Part shown: piece after piece, positions 55,541 through 64,000 of the stretch
Layout: each line of letters starts with the position of its first letter
Numbering within the stretch: position 1 is the first letter of the stretch
NCBI RefSeq assembly: GCF_964355755.1
Contig: NC_092680.1
Location: 2,455,001-2,519,000 of the forward strand
Direction of reading: 5' to 3'
DNA length: 64,000 nt
Source: Antedon mediterranea
Lineage: Eukaryota > Echinodermata > Crinoidea > Comatulida > Antedonidae
Translations under genes and position numbers: made by a program
The notes under the pieces: model-generated
What the model was told of the DNA's origin: nothing
Databases searched by the model: none
The model's input: the letters and a program-made list of their open reading frames with translations, nothing else

Positions 55541-55660
55541 TTTAACAGTATGGCGTGTTGACCGCGAATGACTAACAATAGCATCTTTCCCACTACACCT
55601 GCACGTGACCATTGCATAACAACGCACGGCATACCAAACCGTTTGGTACACCTGCGATGA
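55541..55660. repeat. Direct repeat of a second module, copy 1 of 2
   Basis: atttaacagtatggcgtgtt gaccgcgaa and ataacaacgcacggcatacc aaac recur at 56,502-56,610. Confidence 0.7.
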
Positions 55661-55679
55661 AAATAATAAATTCAATTTC

Positions 55680-55986
55680 TTTTAAAATTGAGGGCGGCAA
55701 ACATAAAATCGAATCGAAATCGAATACAGGTTGAAAAAAAATATTTTAAAAAAAGATGTTAAATGTGCTCTCCCTGCCTCAGCCTTTTGGGGTCGTTTCC
55801 AGCACATCACCAGATGCATTGATGTTGTCGCCTCATGATGTGTGGTGGAAAGGGAGACGTATGATCTGTGAACCCCAAACATAGTGGCTCGCATAGCCTT
55901 AACTCTATTCCACCGACCAGCATGGGAATCGCACCCACGACATACGTGTTGTCAACACGACGCTCAGGCGACTGAGCTAACTGGCG
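55680..55986 (-). mobile_element. SINE-F with tRNA-Val(GAC)-like head
   Basis: The minus-strand head (55,986-55,914) is followed by aactctattcc...gtctccctttccaccaca and gaaacgaccccaaaaggctg, ending near an A/T-rich stretch at 55,730. It sits inside the inverted-repeat locus. Its length and tail suggest a SINE rather than a bare pseudogene. Confidence 0.5.
55914..55986 (-). tRNA. tRNA-Val(GAC)-like sequence, probably SINE head or pseudogene
   Basis: 73 nt that lay out as 7/4/5/5-bp arms with a 7-nt anticodon loop ttgacaa (anticodon GAC). The D stem gctc/gagc is perfect. The T stem gtggg/cccat has one wobble. The anticodon stem has one mismatch. The acceptor stem has one mismatch and two wobbles. 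The T-loop tgcgatt lacks the invariant T55. The mismatched first pair and the altered T-loop argue against a working tRNA. Confidence 0.4.
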
Positions 55987-56064
55987 ATTTTGGGTTTAAC
56001 AAGGTTAATAGGATATTTATGACGTAATGATGAATTACGTAATACACGTATAAATAGACTATTT

Positions 56065-56166
56065 ATCAGCCTTTGTGGCCGGACGGGTAATGCTCAGGTT
56101 TGGATGCTCTCAGCTCTAGTAGATTGGGTTCGAACCTCTACGGATATTTGGGGGGGGGGGGGGGGG
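56065..56166 (+). repeat. tRNA-like fragment followed by a G17 run
   Basis: gtggccggacgggtaatgct resembles box A and gggttcgaacctc box B. The fragment runs straight into 17 consecutive G (56,150-56,166). It is probably a decayed SINE head. Confidence 0.45.
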
Positions 56167-56501
56167 AATTGAAAATAAATATTGTTTTTCTTGGATTTTG
56201 AAAGAGAGATATTTTAAGGGTTGTAAACTTCAGGCCTAAACAAGTGGAACTTTTTTTTCAATCAAAAACAAAGTTGCATGGCATTATTTTTCATTAAATA
56301 GACTGCCATAAAACCTCGAAAAGAAGCCCATGTGCTCCTTCATTTTTAGTACTCTTGGGTGGGCTTCTTTTCCACATGGAGTTCTTTTCGAGATTACTTT
56401 TGCAAACTCAGAGAAGAGCTGCTTGTTCCCGCCCGGAAAATGTTTTATTTACATGATTTGAATGAACAATTTTCTAATGTAAAGATTAACAACACCAAAT
56501 T

Positions 56502-56610
56502 TAACAGTGTGGCGTGTTTACCGCGAATCTTCCCCCATAATACACCTACACAAACTCATAATTTGTATAACAACGCACGGCATGCCAAACTGTTTAGCTG
56601 CAAGGTCCCC
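56502..56610. repeat. Second module, copy 2 of 2
   Basis: Partner of 55,541-55,660. The 99-codon frame at 56,359-56,658 overlaps it and has no support. Confidence 0.7.
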
Positions 56611-56763
56611 GGAAATGACATCTATCTTCAGTACCCTACCATGTTTGGGGCTGAGTGAAGACAATTTTTGAATAAAAGAGCTGCATAGGTTCCCGCCCGA
56701 AAAAAATGGCACTTTACATGATTTGAAATTATATGAAAAAAAGTATATAAGAAAGTGCACCTA

Positions 56764-56995
56764 TTCATTAAAATATGAAATTAAATATTAAGTCTCCAGT
56801 ACTAACCCACCGTTGGGGGCAGAGCTATAATAATGAAAATAGAGCCCAGAATTGCACTTGTACTTATTACTATACATAATCACCTATGATAATTATGATA
56901 GTGTTAAAATTTCAACCATCCAAATTTTAGCTGGGGTTTTCTACTTTAAACTTCGTATATGTTTAAGGCCTAGCCCGGCGGCGGAATTATATTCC
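56764..56995. repeat. Direct repeat, copy 2 of 2
   Basis: Partner of 55,086-55,330, immediately adjoining the right inverted arm. Confidence 0.8.
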
Positions 56996-57012
56996 TGCTC
57001 CACTCCTGGTGC

Positions 57013-57192
57013 CAAATTTGGTCCACTTGAGCACAGTGTATTAATATAGGAAAATATATTTAATTTAGTGATTTATTTTCTATTCTACATCACTGTTCTC
57101 GACCGGTGCCAACTGTGATCCACTTGAGCAGTTACCGTAGTACTATTTCTATTTCGGAAGTAAATAAAGGCATAAATGGCGCTCCGTAGAGA
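57013..57192. repeat. Right arm of the 2.7-kb inverted-repeat locus
   Basis: Reverse complement of 54,495-54,673 with about 15-20% differences by eye. It ends ataaatggcgctccgtagag. Confidence 0.8.
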
Positions 57193-57801
57193 AAATTAAA
57201 TAATACAGGTACCTCCTTATTCGCAAAAAAACATTTATATATAGCGCCCCCTGTTATTCAATTAGTAAAAAATGAAACGGTTCAATAATTTTCAGCACAA
57301 CAAACAATTTGAGATTTCATTTGATTGTCATTCGCATTGTGAATATTCAACAAAGGTAAAGTATTAAATTATTTTTATTAATTTAGTATAAGTTTCCACA
57401 TTAAGCCTATTATTATAGTAGCAGATTAAGCTATTTTCGAAACAGCATACATTTATAAGCTCAGTCAGTCAGAGTCTTGCTAGAGAGTATCACAAGGGAC
57501 TTAATTAAGAAAACTTCAGGAAGTTGTTGCTATAATACTGCACAGCAGATAGTGCGATCAGTTGAAGAACAGCTTCTGCTGAAATCATGCAACGTGTCTG
57601 GAAAGTTTCTTTGTCAAGGTTTTGTTTTAGTGTTAGCCAAAGTATATAGGTGGTTTTGTTCTCATATTTTTGTGCAGAAAAAGCACTGTGGGCATAGATG
57701 ACGCAACATTTGAGAGAAATAAATGAAATTTGATTTATATATTTTTAATTAATTGTAACTATTGTGATAATTTTATATTATATTTTTTTGTTATTTTTTA
57801 G
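57193..57801. other. 5' region of the hexosaminidase gene
   Basis: No coding exon recognised. A good acceptor (tttgttattttttag) at 57,801 suggests that the first coding exon is preceded by a non-coding 5' exon somewhere here or further upstream. The 74-codon frame at 57,477 is not supported. Confidence 0.4.
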
Positions 57802-57831
57802 CTGAATAACAGATTCTCCAAAAAGAAGAGG

Positions 57832-58001
57832 ATGATGCAAAAAACCTTATTATCTTGTCTTTTTGTTCTATCATGGTTTGAGCATCTGCCCTTGTCTTTT
57901 GCTAAGAAGACCATATTCGCAACGCTTGGGGAACCATGGCCAATGCCGCTGCAACGCAGTCTGTCAAGCATCACGTTCAAATTGTCTCCTGAAACATTTG
58001 G
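57832..58001 (+). CDS. HEXA: Hexosaminidase coding exon 1
   Basis: It encodes [20 protein letters not shown] then LSFA, a signal peptide with a likely cleavage after Ala24. [20 protein letters not shown] follows, the conserved W-P start of the mature enzyme. The open frame begins at an acceptor at 57,801. The donor is TTTGG then GTAACC (phase 2). Confidence 0.9.
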
Positions 58002-61000
58002 GTAACCAAAGCTCTGTCTACACTATCAAACTAGTTTGACAAAAAAGTGTGATGTGCCCAAATTTGGTAGTAATATGACATCATCATGTATATATATGAG
58101 CACATCACATTTTTTTGTCACAAAGTTTGATAGTGTAGACAGAGCTTTAAACAACACAGCATCTGGCAGAATTTGAATCAAATTAAATTTTTGTTTATTT
58201 TTTCAGCAGTATACTAAAAAGTACAGTATGTACTAAAAGAAAAGTACAATATAAGTACTGTACTATATTTTTTACGGAATTGAATAAACAAAAACAAACT
58301 ACAATTATTAAGATCCAAATGTTATTTTTAAGTATGATGATGATTTTTATTCATTTTATTTTTCATTACAGCTTTAACCACGATCGTAATAACTGTGACA
58401 TATTACAAGAGGCCTTTCAACGCTACTATAACATCATTTTTTACGGGACGATTGAAACGCCCTCACAAGAAGTTCTTCAAAACTATCAATTGAGAGGAGA
58501 AGGGGATAAACAACAAATTAATACACTGATGGTAACCATGACGAATTGCCCTGATTATCCAAGTAATACTTCTAATGAAGAATGTAAGAAAACTAAATGT
58601 GAAATACTTTTTTTATTGATTCAGATTTATCAAACAAACTTAGCACAAATATTATCTAAACTTTGATTTTGTCGGTTTTCCAAATAACTTAAGCAAATAC
58701 TTTTCTTGAATCTTGACAAAGTCCGATATAAAAAAAGAACTAGTTTGATAAATAAAATCTAAAGCTCTGAATAAAATAAAATCTAAAGTTCTGTCTTCAC
58801 TATCAAACTTTATGTGACAGAAAATGTTGTGTGACCATAAATGGACATGATGATGTCATATCACTACCAAGTTTTGTTAAACTAGTTTGATAGTGTAGAA
58901 AGAGCTCTAGAGTTAAGGTTTAGCTTGGTGGTAAATTGCTTGTGTAACAATCCTAGAATACTGGGTTCAAATCCTGTCAGATGTCTCCAATCCAAAAGAA
59001 TTTACAGTGATAAGGCTTTGTTTATGTAGAGCATCTTGTATATAAATCCAAAGGCAAATTACCAATGGTATCAGTGGCTGGATCTCAATGAAGATAAAAA
59101 AAAAAAAAGCGAAAAGCTAAATCAAAACGATAAAGTAAAACAGTCAGAAAAGTTAGCAGAGCATCTTGTATATATATATATTGTGTATATGTTTGTCTAA
59201 AGAAAATGTTGAAAAGGATAGATGAATGGAATCAGTAATATTCCTAAATTTAGATTTCTTTTTTTATAGCAAATATATTGATTAATAATTCCTTTTTTTA
59301 CATTCTAATGATATTGATATAATTGTTTTCAGATATGTTAACAGTACAGGAAGACACTTCACACCTGGAAGCAGAATCTATATGGGGAGTTTTACGAGGT
59401 ACAGTATATTCTATGTTGCCATTATACGTTATACAGTATTTGTGAATTTTTTATTTTATCCAAAATCACACCCAACAGTGGGACCCTGCCAGATGGACAC
59501 ATTAAATTAAACAGTAAATATTTGTTGTAAATACATTTATAAAAAATACTACTGTATAATTATTTGTTTGCAAATAGAATTCACAAATTTTACAATATGT
59601 TTGCATTATCTTGCCGATCAAATAATTATAATGATTAAAGACCAAATTAATTTATGTCTATTTAAACATGTATATATTCTGATTAGTAATATGTTAATAT
59701 TCATATTTTAATTTTATTGAATTAAATCATTTGTTTATATGTGGACAGTAACAGCTGTTGACTATGATTTTAGTTTATTGTGTGCAAAACCTGTTTAACT
59801 TAATGAATGTTACTGTCAATCTCAATTTATACTTTTTATTTCTTCAAATGATTTTAGGTCTAGAAACATTTAGTCAATTGATTTACATAGCAGAAGATGG
59901 AAGGGTAAGTATTATGTTGTAATATGTATCAATATCTAAAAGAAAAGAAAAATTACGAATTAATAGATGCTTACTATGTAACTTTACAACAAAAAACAAG
60001 ATGATCGACGTTTATGAATGAAATATTTATTATATAATATATTAATCCAAAGGCAAATTACTGACAAGATGGCAATGCTGTGGGTATCAGTGGCTGGATA
60101 TTAATGGAGATACAAAAAAAATAAGCAAAAAGCTAAAAACAAAGTAAAATAGCCAGCCAGCCAGTAACACTAGCCCTTCATCAATAATATATTAATATAT
60201 AAATTATAATATGAAATGAATCTTAATAAAGTATAATTAAGTAAATTTTAAAGTAATTTTGACAGAATGGTTAGATCAGACAGTTTAGCGTGGTGCCAGG
60301 TTATGGTGCGTTTGTGTTTTTAAATTATTTTTTTTCATTTTTTCTTCGCAGCAAACTATCAATAAAACCAATATAGTTGACAGGCCAAGGTTTCCTTACC
60401 GTGGCTTGCTGCTTGACACGTCCAGACACTTCATTGAAGTATCAACATTACTAAAGAACCTTGTAAGTAGAGAATTATTTATTTGAATATTGCAGTTTTT
60501 AAACAAAAAAAAACTAAATCTAGTCACATCCTGAAGATGATGGACATACTGTGCTGTATAAGTCTTTAAGAACAGACAATGACTTATATTGCCTATATAT
60601 CGGGGGGCTCTCAACACGCAGTCTGGAGGAAAAAGGAAATAACTGTGAGTGCATTTCATATGTAAAAAAGGTTTTCCTTAAAACTTATGAGCTTCTGTGC
60701 CAAAGGCTCTAAGCCTTCATTCATGATTCCATATTCTCTACGCATGTGTATAAGCTGATCCTTGCGATTCATGCGAACACATTTGACCCCACCCGCTGTA
60801 AATTATTTCTAAATTACTATTGGGCCAACACAAGAAAACTTTGAGAACGCCTTTCTGTCATTCAAATACTAAAATACAGGAATAACAAATTATTTGGTTT
60901 AACCAATAGATTATTTAATTCTTTCTTTAGGATGCTATGGCATATAGCAAGTTAAATGTGTTACATTTCCACCTTGTAGACAACCCTTCTTTTCCATATC

Positions 61001-63824
61001 AAAGCCATACGTTTCCTGAACTTAGCTCACAGGTAAGTAAATACAGTGCAGTAGTACCCCATTTGGGCGGAATCAAACATAGTATAGCAACTTTGGCAAC
61101 ACTAACACAATATCTAGTAGAAAAAAAACAAGTTATATAATTCTATTTACTATTATTTTATTTAGATGTAATTTTAGGCCAGAATTGAGTTTACTTCATA
61201 CAATAGGGTTAATAGCAATAAGCTATACTGAAAAGAACTTATGAGAAGCTGAAGGCTAGATACCATAGGAACTTCAATAGAATGAAATGCCAGACTGTTT
61301 AAATCAGGTATATGCCAGTTTGAAGCTCAGTCATGCACTAATAACAGGATTTTGAAAGGGTGAAATGAAGGGCTTAATTTGTCCTATCTTTTATACTATT
61401 GTTGATTTTATTTGTAGGGAGCATATTCACAAAACCATGTGTATTCTCAAGACGACATTGACCATATTGTAGAGTATGCCAGAATGCGTGGCATACGGGT
61501 CATCCCGGAATTCGACACCCCCGGCCACACTCAATCGTGGATTGCCATACAAGACCTACTGACTCCATGCTACGCAGACGATAAGCCAAATGGCTTATTT
61601 GGCCCAGTTGATCCAAGTGTAGAATCGAATTATGCGTTCTTAAATAAGCTTTATATAGAGATTAAGAGTAAGTTCCCAGATGGCCATATTCATCTAGGAG
61701 GTGATGAAGTCAAGCATGACTGCTGGTAAGTTTGACCTTTCACCTTTAGTATTCTACAACCTGAACCAAAAATTCTTTTACTGCAACATTATAACAATTA
61801 ACCGTTTTAAATACAATTGGTTATTTTTTCACCTCCCTAGGTTAAACATCTGTAAACAAATCATCATTATCTAGCAATACCTTGTAGTGGAGGAGAATTT
61901 AACTTTCTACATATGCACTCCATACGATTTTGCATGTTCACTATATTGATTACTATGCAATGACATTCATTCATTTTTTATGAGAACACTGATGCAATTA
62001 TTTCTTACCAAATTATATTAACACATGTTTCGTAGGCTGTTGCTGCAGGTTCGTATACCACACTGCTTTGCTGCTATTTAACTGTTTATACTGTATTTGT
62101 TATTTATGAAATTAAATTTTTTGACTCAAATTATAGGGAAAGCAATCCTAATATAGTGTCCTTTATGGAATCTCAGGGATATGGCAATAATTATACCAAA
62201 CTTGAAGGATACTATGCTGAAAGGATGACAAGCATTGCCAGTAAGCTTGGCCTAGGCTCCCTGGTGTGGCAGGAAGTAGTTGACAGTGGTGCTAAGGTAT
62301 GGCAGCTGAAAGGTTGACTTCATTTAAAAACACAATAATAATAATAGTTCATTCTTATATAGCACATATAAGCAAGCTCTAAATGCGCTGCACATTATTA
62401 CCCCAGTCATTTTTGGATCAAATACGTATGGAAACATACGCCCATAATGCAGCTAGTAATCAGCGCAACGTTGTGCCTTGATCTAACCGGTACCTACTTT
62501 ATACACCTGGGTGGAGAGAGGCAAATGTAAGTAAAGTTTCTCAGTCTAAAAGAGCTCATCCGCAAATCTTTTTTTTTTTAGGTTCCAAAAGAGACTATTG
62601 CAATTGTTTGGAAAGATGCTGATGGTGGGTATGTAGATGAGTTAGCAAAGGTCACAGCCAAAGGTTATAGGACAATTCTGTCATCGCCATGGTACCTGAA
62701 TCGTGTGAAAGACCCTCATACTGATCCGTGGAAGAAGTATTATAAAGTAGATCCTCAAAATTTCTCAGGTATATGATCAAACAACATTTGTACAATGATC
62801 ACTCAATGTTTCTTTAACGATAATCATCAAAATATAATTCATAGCAGGGAAGAGTTAAATTAGAGTGAAAAAGAGAGTAAAATTCACTCTTTCCTAATCC
62901 ATAGTGTGTTTAAATTTGTGAGTATGTCATTTTATTTTCCATTCCATGCTAACTCACTCCATGGTTCTGGTGGTAGAACGAGTCTTCTCGGATAAGGACT
63001 ATAAACCGTAGGTCCAGTGTACACATCTAGCTCGTGTGCACTTTAAAGAACCTAGTACATCTTTCAAGACGAGTAGGGGGTTACCCCGGTGTATTAGTAC
63101 ATCACAGCCACTGATCACCAACTGGGCCCTCTGGGAGACCAGTCTTTGACTGAAGAGGTTACCCAGTATAAATATAAATTTCAATTCAATTCAATTCCAT
63201 TTCTTATGGACTTGTTTTCTTGTAATTTATATTTCTCTTCTAATATAATGCAATATTTTTTGAAGGTACAAAGAATCAAAAGAATTTAGTCATAGGTGGA
63301 GAGGCCTGCATGTGGGGAGAATATGTGGATAACACAAATGTTATACCTAGAACTTGGTAAGACATTTTTATAAATTCTATAAATGTTTAAATCTTGGAGC
63401 TACAGTATCTCCTTTATAGCTCCATGGTTAAAGTTTTGTGCAGTTACCTTAGCTCCATCACTTTTTTTTTTAGTTCTGTTCTTTATAACATTGGAACTGT
63501 TATCATTTTTCTAGGCCTATGGCAAGTGTGATTGGTGAGAGGCTTTGGAGTGCAAAAAATGTAAGGGATCCTAATGCTGCAGCTTCAAGGCTAGCTGAAC
63601 ATCAATGTAGACTTATAAGGTACAATAAGACATCCATTATTATATACTTCATATATATATATATATACAACTTATCATCATACTATTAGAAATGTTTGTA
63701 TTAGTTATTACTATCAGTGAAAAGTGTTTTGAGGATAAAATATTTAATTTTTTTCAGACGTGGTCTTCAAGCGCAAAGTATCACTGGTCCAGGGTTCTGT
63801 CCACAAGAATGGCATAATGAATAG
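57832..63824 (+). CDS. HEXA: Lysosomal beta-hexosaminidase, alpha-type, complete
   Basis: Twelve exons join in consistent phases to 541 codons, against 529 for human HEXA and 556 for HEXB. The enzyme removes terminal beta-linked GlcNAc/GalNAc from glycans and gangliosides in the lysosome (glycoside hydrolase family 20). Visible features: signal peptide (residues 1-24), GH20 N-terminal domain with GEPWPMP, then the catalytic barrel. Catalytic Asp332-Glu333 lie in [12 protein letters not shown]. Arg190 (LLLDTSRHF), Asp219, Asp269 and His273 (EFDTPGHT), Trp383, Trp402, Tyr430, Trp471 and Glu473 are all in place. Six cysteines (65/116, 287/338, 516/534) match the three family disulfides. Sequons include NKT 169, NYT 357 and NFS 452. 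Asn432-Arg433 are the alpha-subunit residues that bind charged substrates. The start is Met at 57,832 or 57,835. Confidence 0.96.
58008..58149. mobile_element. MITE family 1, complete, adjoining a splice donor
   Basis: aaagctctgtctacactatc ... gatagtgtagacagagcttt. Its first base is position +7 of hexosaminidase intron 1. Confidence 0.9.
58372..58583 (+). CDS. HEXA: Hexosaminidase exon 2
   Basis: Acceptor tttttcattacag. It contains [18 protein letters not shown] and [16 protein letters not shown], with the two cysteines of the first disulfide. The donor is GAAT then GTAAGA. The longer ATG-initiated frame beginning at 58,280 reads through the preceding intron and is not the real start. Confidence 0.95.
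58784..58909. mobile_element. MITE family 1, reverse orientation
   Basis: taaagttctgtcttcactat ... ttgatagtgtagaaagagct. It is shorter than the other copies and lies in hexosaminidase intron 2. A stray taaagctctga just before it (58,760) hints at an earlier insertion or slippage. Confidence 0.85.
58916..59115 (+). mobile_element. SINE-E, tRNA-headed
   Basis: Head with box A-like tagcttggtggtaaattg and box B-like gggttcaaatcc. The body is tccaatccaaaagaatttac, atccaaaggcaaattacc and tatcagtggctggatctcaa, ending in an A run. The 3' half recurs at 60,047. Confidence 0.65.
59333..59398 (+). CDS. HEXA: Hexosaminidase exon 3
   Basis: Between ttgttttcag and GTACAG. It encodes [22 protein letters not shown], matching the SETVWGALRG region of the family. 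Confidence 0.95.
59858..59904 (+). CDS. HEXA: Hexosaminidase exon 4
   Basis: 47 nt between aatgattttag and GTAAGT. It encodes [16 protein letters not shown], the most conserved motif of the GH20 N-terminal domain border. Confidence 0.95.
60047..60165 (+). mobile_element. SINE-E, 5'-truncated copy
   Basis: aatccaaaggcaaattactg and tatcagtggctggatattaa match the 3' half of the 58.9-kb copy. It has an A-rich tail and lies in hexosaminidase intron 4. Confidence 0.65.
60352..60462 (+). CDS. HEXA: Hexosaminidase exon 5
   Basis: Between tttcttcgcag and GTAAGT. It contains [25 protein letters not shown], with substrate-binding Arg190 and a sequon at the position of the human Asn157 glycan. Confidence 0.95.
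60931..61032 (+). CDS. HEXA: Hexosaminidase exon 6
   Basis: Between ttctttctttag and GTAAGT. It encodes [24 protein letters not shown]. Asp219 is kept, while human Asp208 is Asn220 and the HWH of human is HFH. Confidence 0.95.
61418..61725 (+). CDS. HEXA: Hexosaminidase exon 7 (catalytic)
   Basis: 308 nt between tttatttgtag and GTAAGT. It holds [34 protein letters not shown] and the catalytic [12 protein letters not shown]. It is the largest exon and is less AT-rich than its surroundings. Confidence 0.97.
62137..62296 (+). CDS. HEXA: Hexosaminidase exon 8
   Basis: Between caaattatag and GTATGG. It contains [20 protein letters not shown] and [13 protein letters not shown], with active-site Trp383. 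Confidence 0.95.
62346..62540 (-). mobile_element. SINE-B, 5'-truncated, in hexosaminidase intron 8
   Basis: Minus strand. tttgcctctctccacccagg tgtataaa, gtaccggttagatcaaggca and gcagcgcatttagagcttgc match the 35.1-kb copy. The tRNA head is missing. It ends about 42 bp before the exon 9 acceptor. Confidence 0.8.
62582..62768 (+). CDS. HEXA: Hexosaminidase exon 9
   Basis: Preceded by a T10 acceptor tract. It encodes [20 protein letters not shown] and [20 protein letters not shown], with Trp402, Tyr430, Asn432 and Arg433. The donor is CTCAG then GTATAT. Confidence 0.95.
62951..63201 (+). mobile_element. SINE-A, headless copy in hexosaminidase intron 9
   Basis: It starts at the end of the head (actcactccatggttctggt) and carries the full body ttaaagaacctagtacatct, ggggttaccccggtgtatta and gggccctctgggagaccagt. 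The tail is (aattc)n. The lack of a pol III promoter means it is a 5'-truncated insertion. Confidence 0.85.
63266..63356 (+). CDS. HEXA: Hexosaminidase exon 10
   Basis: Between atattttttgaag and GTAAGA. It encodes [21 protein letters not shown], including Trp471 and Glu473. Confidence 0.95.
63515..63619 (+). CDS. HEXA: Hexosaminidase exon 11
   Basis: Between cattttctag and GTACAA. It encodes [20 protein letters not shown] and HQCRLIR. The usual Arg after WP is Met487 here. Confidence 0.95.
63758..63824 (+). CDS. HEXA: Hexosaminidase exon 12 (terminal)
   Basis: Acceptor atttttttcag. It encodes [21 protein letters not shown] then TAG, with the last disulfide cysteine. A possible ATTAAA polyadenylation signal lies at about 63,845. 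Confidence 0.95.
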
Positions 63825-63871
63825 GTTGTTTGTTCAGGATCAAATTAAAAGCTGGTTTTATATACATATTC

Positions 63872-64000
63872 TAAAGCTTTGTCTACACTATCAAACTTGA
63901 TGTGACAAAAAAATGTGATGTGCCCATTTATGGACATGATGGTGTCATATCACTACCATATTTGGACACATTAAATTTTTTTTTCAAACTAGTTTGCTGA
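63872..64000. mobile_element. MITE family 1, cut by the window edge
   Basis: taaagctttgtctacactat through ttttttcaaactagtttg. It begins 48 bp after the hexosaminidase stop, so it probably lies in or next to the 3' UTR. Confidence 0.85.

Noticed and set aside
55682-55894. 70-codon frame (-)
   Set aside because: It lies within the body of SINE-F.
56359-56658. 99-codon frame (+)
   Set aside because: It overlaps the directly repeated module and an A-rich segment, with no domain.
58280-58371. Upstream ATG at 58,280 as the hexosaminidase start
   Set aside because: It lies in intron 1. The signal peptide and conserved W-P motif are on the exon at 57,832-58,001, which joins at 58,372 in phase.

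Overview
The window reads as nuclear DNA of a marine invertebrate, most probably an echinoderm. This is an inference from five things: AT-rich sequence, GT-AG introns of a few hundred bases to several kilobases, frequent short aggcct-type motifs, many tRNA-derived SINEs and palindromic MITEs, and deuterostome-like proteins. There is no operon structure and there are no bacterial features. Most of the 64 kb is intron, intergenic DNA, satellites and transposon remnants. Nearly all long open frames are tandem arrays or shadows, not genes.

Two genes are firmly supported. (1) A complete lysosomal beta-hexosaminidase lies on the + strand at 57,832-63,824. It has 12 coding exons with consistent splice phases and encodes 541 residues, with signal peptide, catalytic Asp-Glu pair, all six family cysteines and alpha-subunit-type substrate residues. 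(2) An RCC1-repeat (beta-propeller) protein lies on the - strand. Six exons are recovered between 46,557 and 31,069, with phases that agree across every junction. They carry a Ser-Pro-Asp-Lys repeat, a probable coiled coil and five propeller blades. Its true start and its last blades were not found. Weaker candidates are a small one-helix membrane protein whose first exon is at 21,345-21,229 (-), an unknown + strand gene with exons near 26.5 and 28.5 kb, and isolated possible exons at 30.3 kb (+) and 50.2 kb (-).

Layout. 0-8.9 kb: MITE copies, a 23-bp array and a decayed non-LTR reverse-transcriptase tail. 8.9-14.4 kb: a satellite cluster in which two 21-bp arrays lie in inverted orientation around an A-rich 18-19-bp array, all sharing the octamer tgcgagtt, plus a 22-bp array and a chimeric 5S/tRNA SINE. 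14.4-24 kb: mostly featureless, with one tRNA-headed SINE and a CpG-containing possible promoter around 21.4-21.7 kb. 24.2-25.9 kb: a 1.7-kb 17-bp satellite with higher-order repetition. 26-31 kb: candidate exons, a SINE and a MITE. 31-46.6 kb: the RCC1-repeat gene, its introns loaded with MITEs, SINEs and 20-, 30-, 39- and 119-bp arrays. 46.6-57.8 kb: MITEs, a 1.7-kb terminal-inverted-repeat element with another MITE nested inside, and a 2.7-kb locus bounded by long inverted arms. 57.8-64 kb: the hexosaminidase gene, with three copies of one MITE family in or just after it.

The two solid genes have no obvious functional link. What stands out is the repeat biology: inverted satellites with a shared core, a 5S-tRNA chimeric SINE, MITEs sitting next to splice sites, and several nested or inverted-repeat elements.
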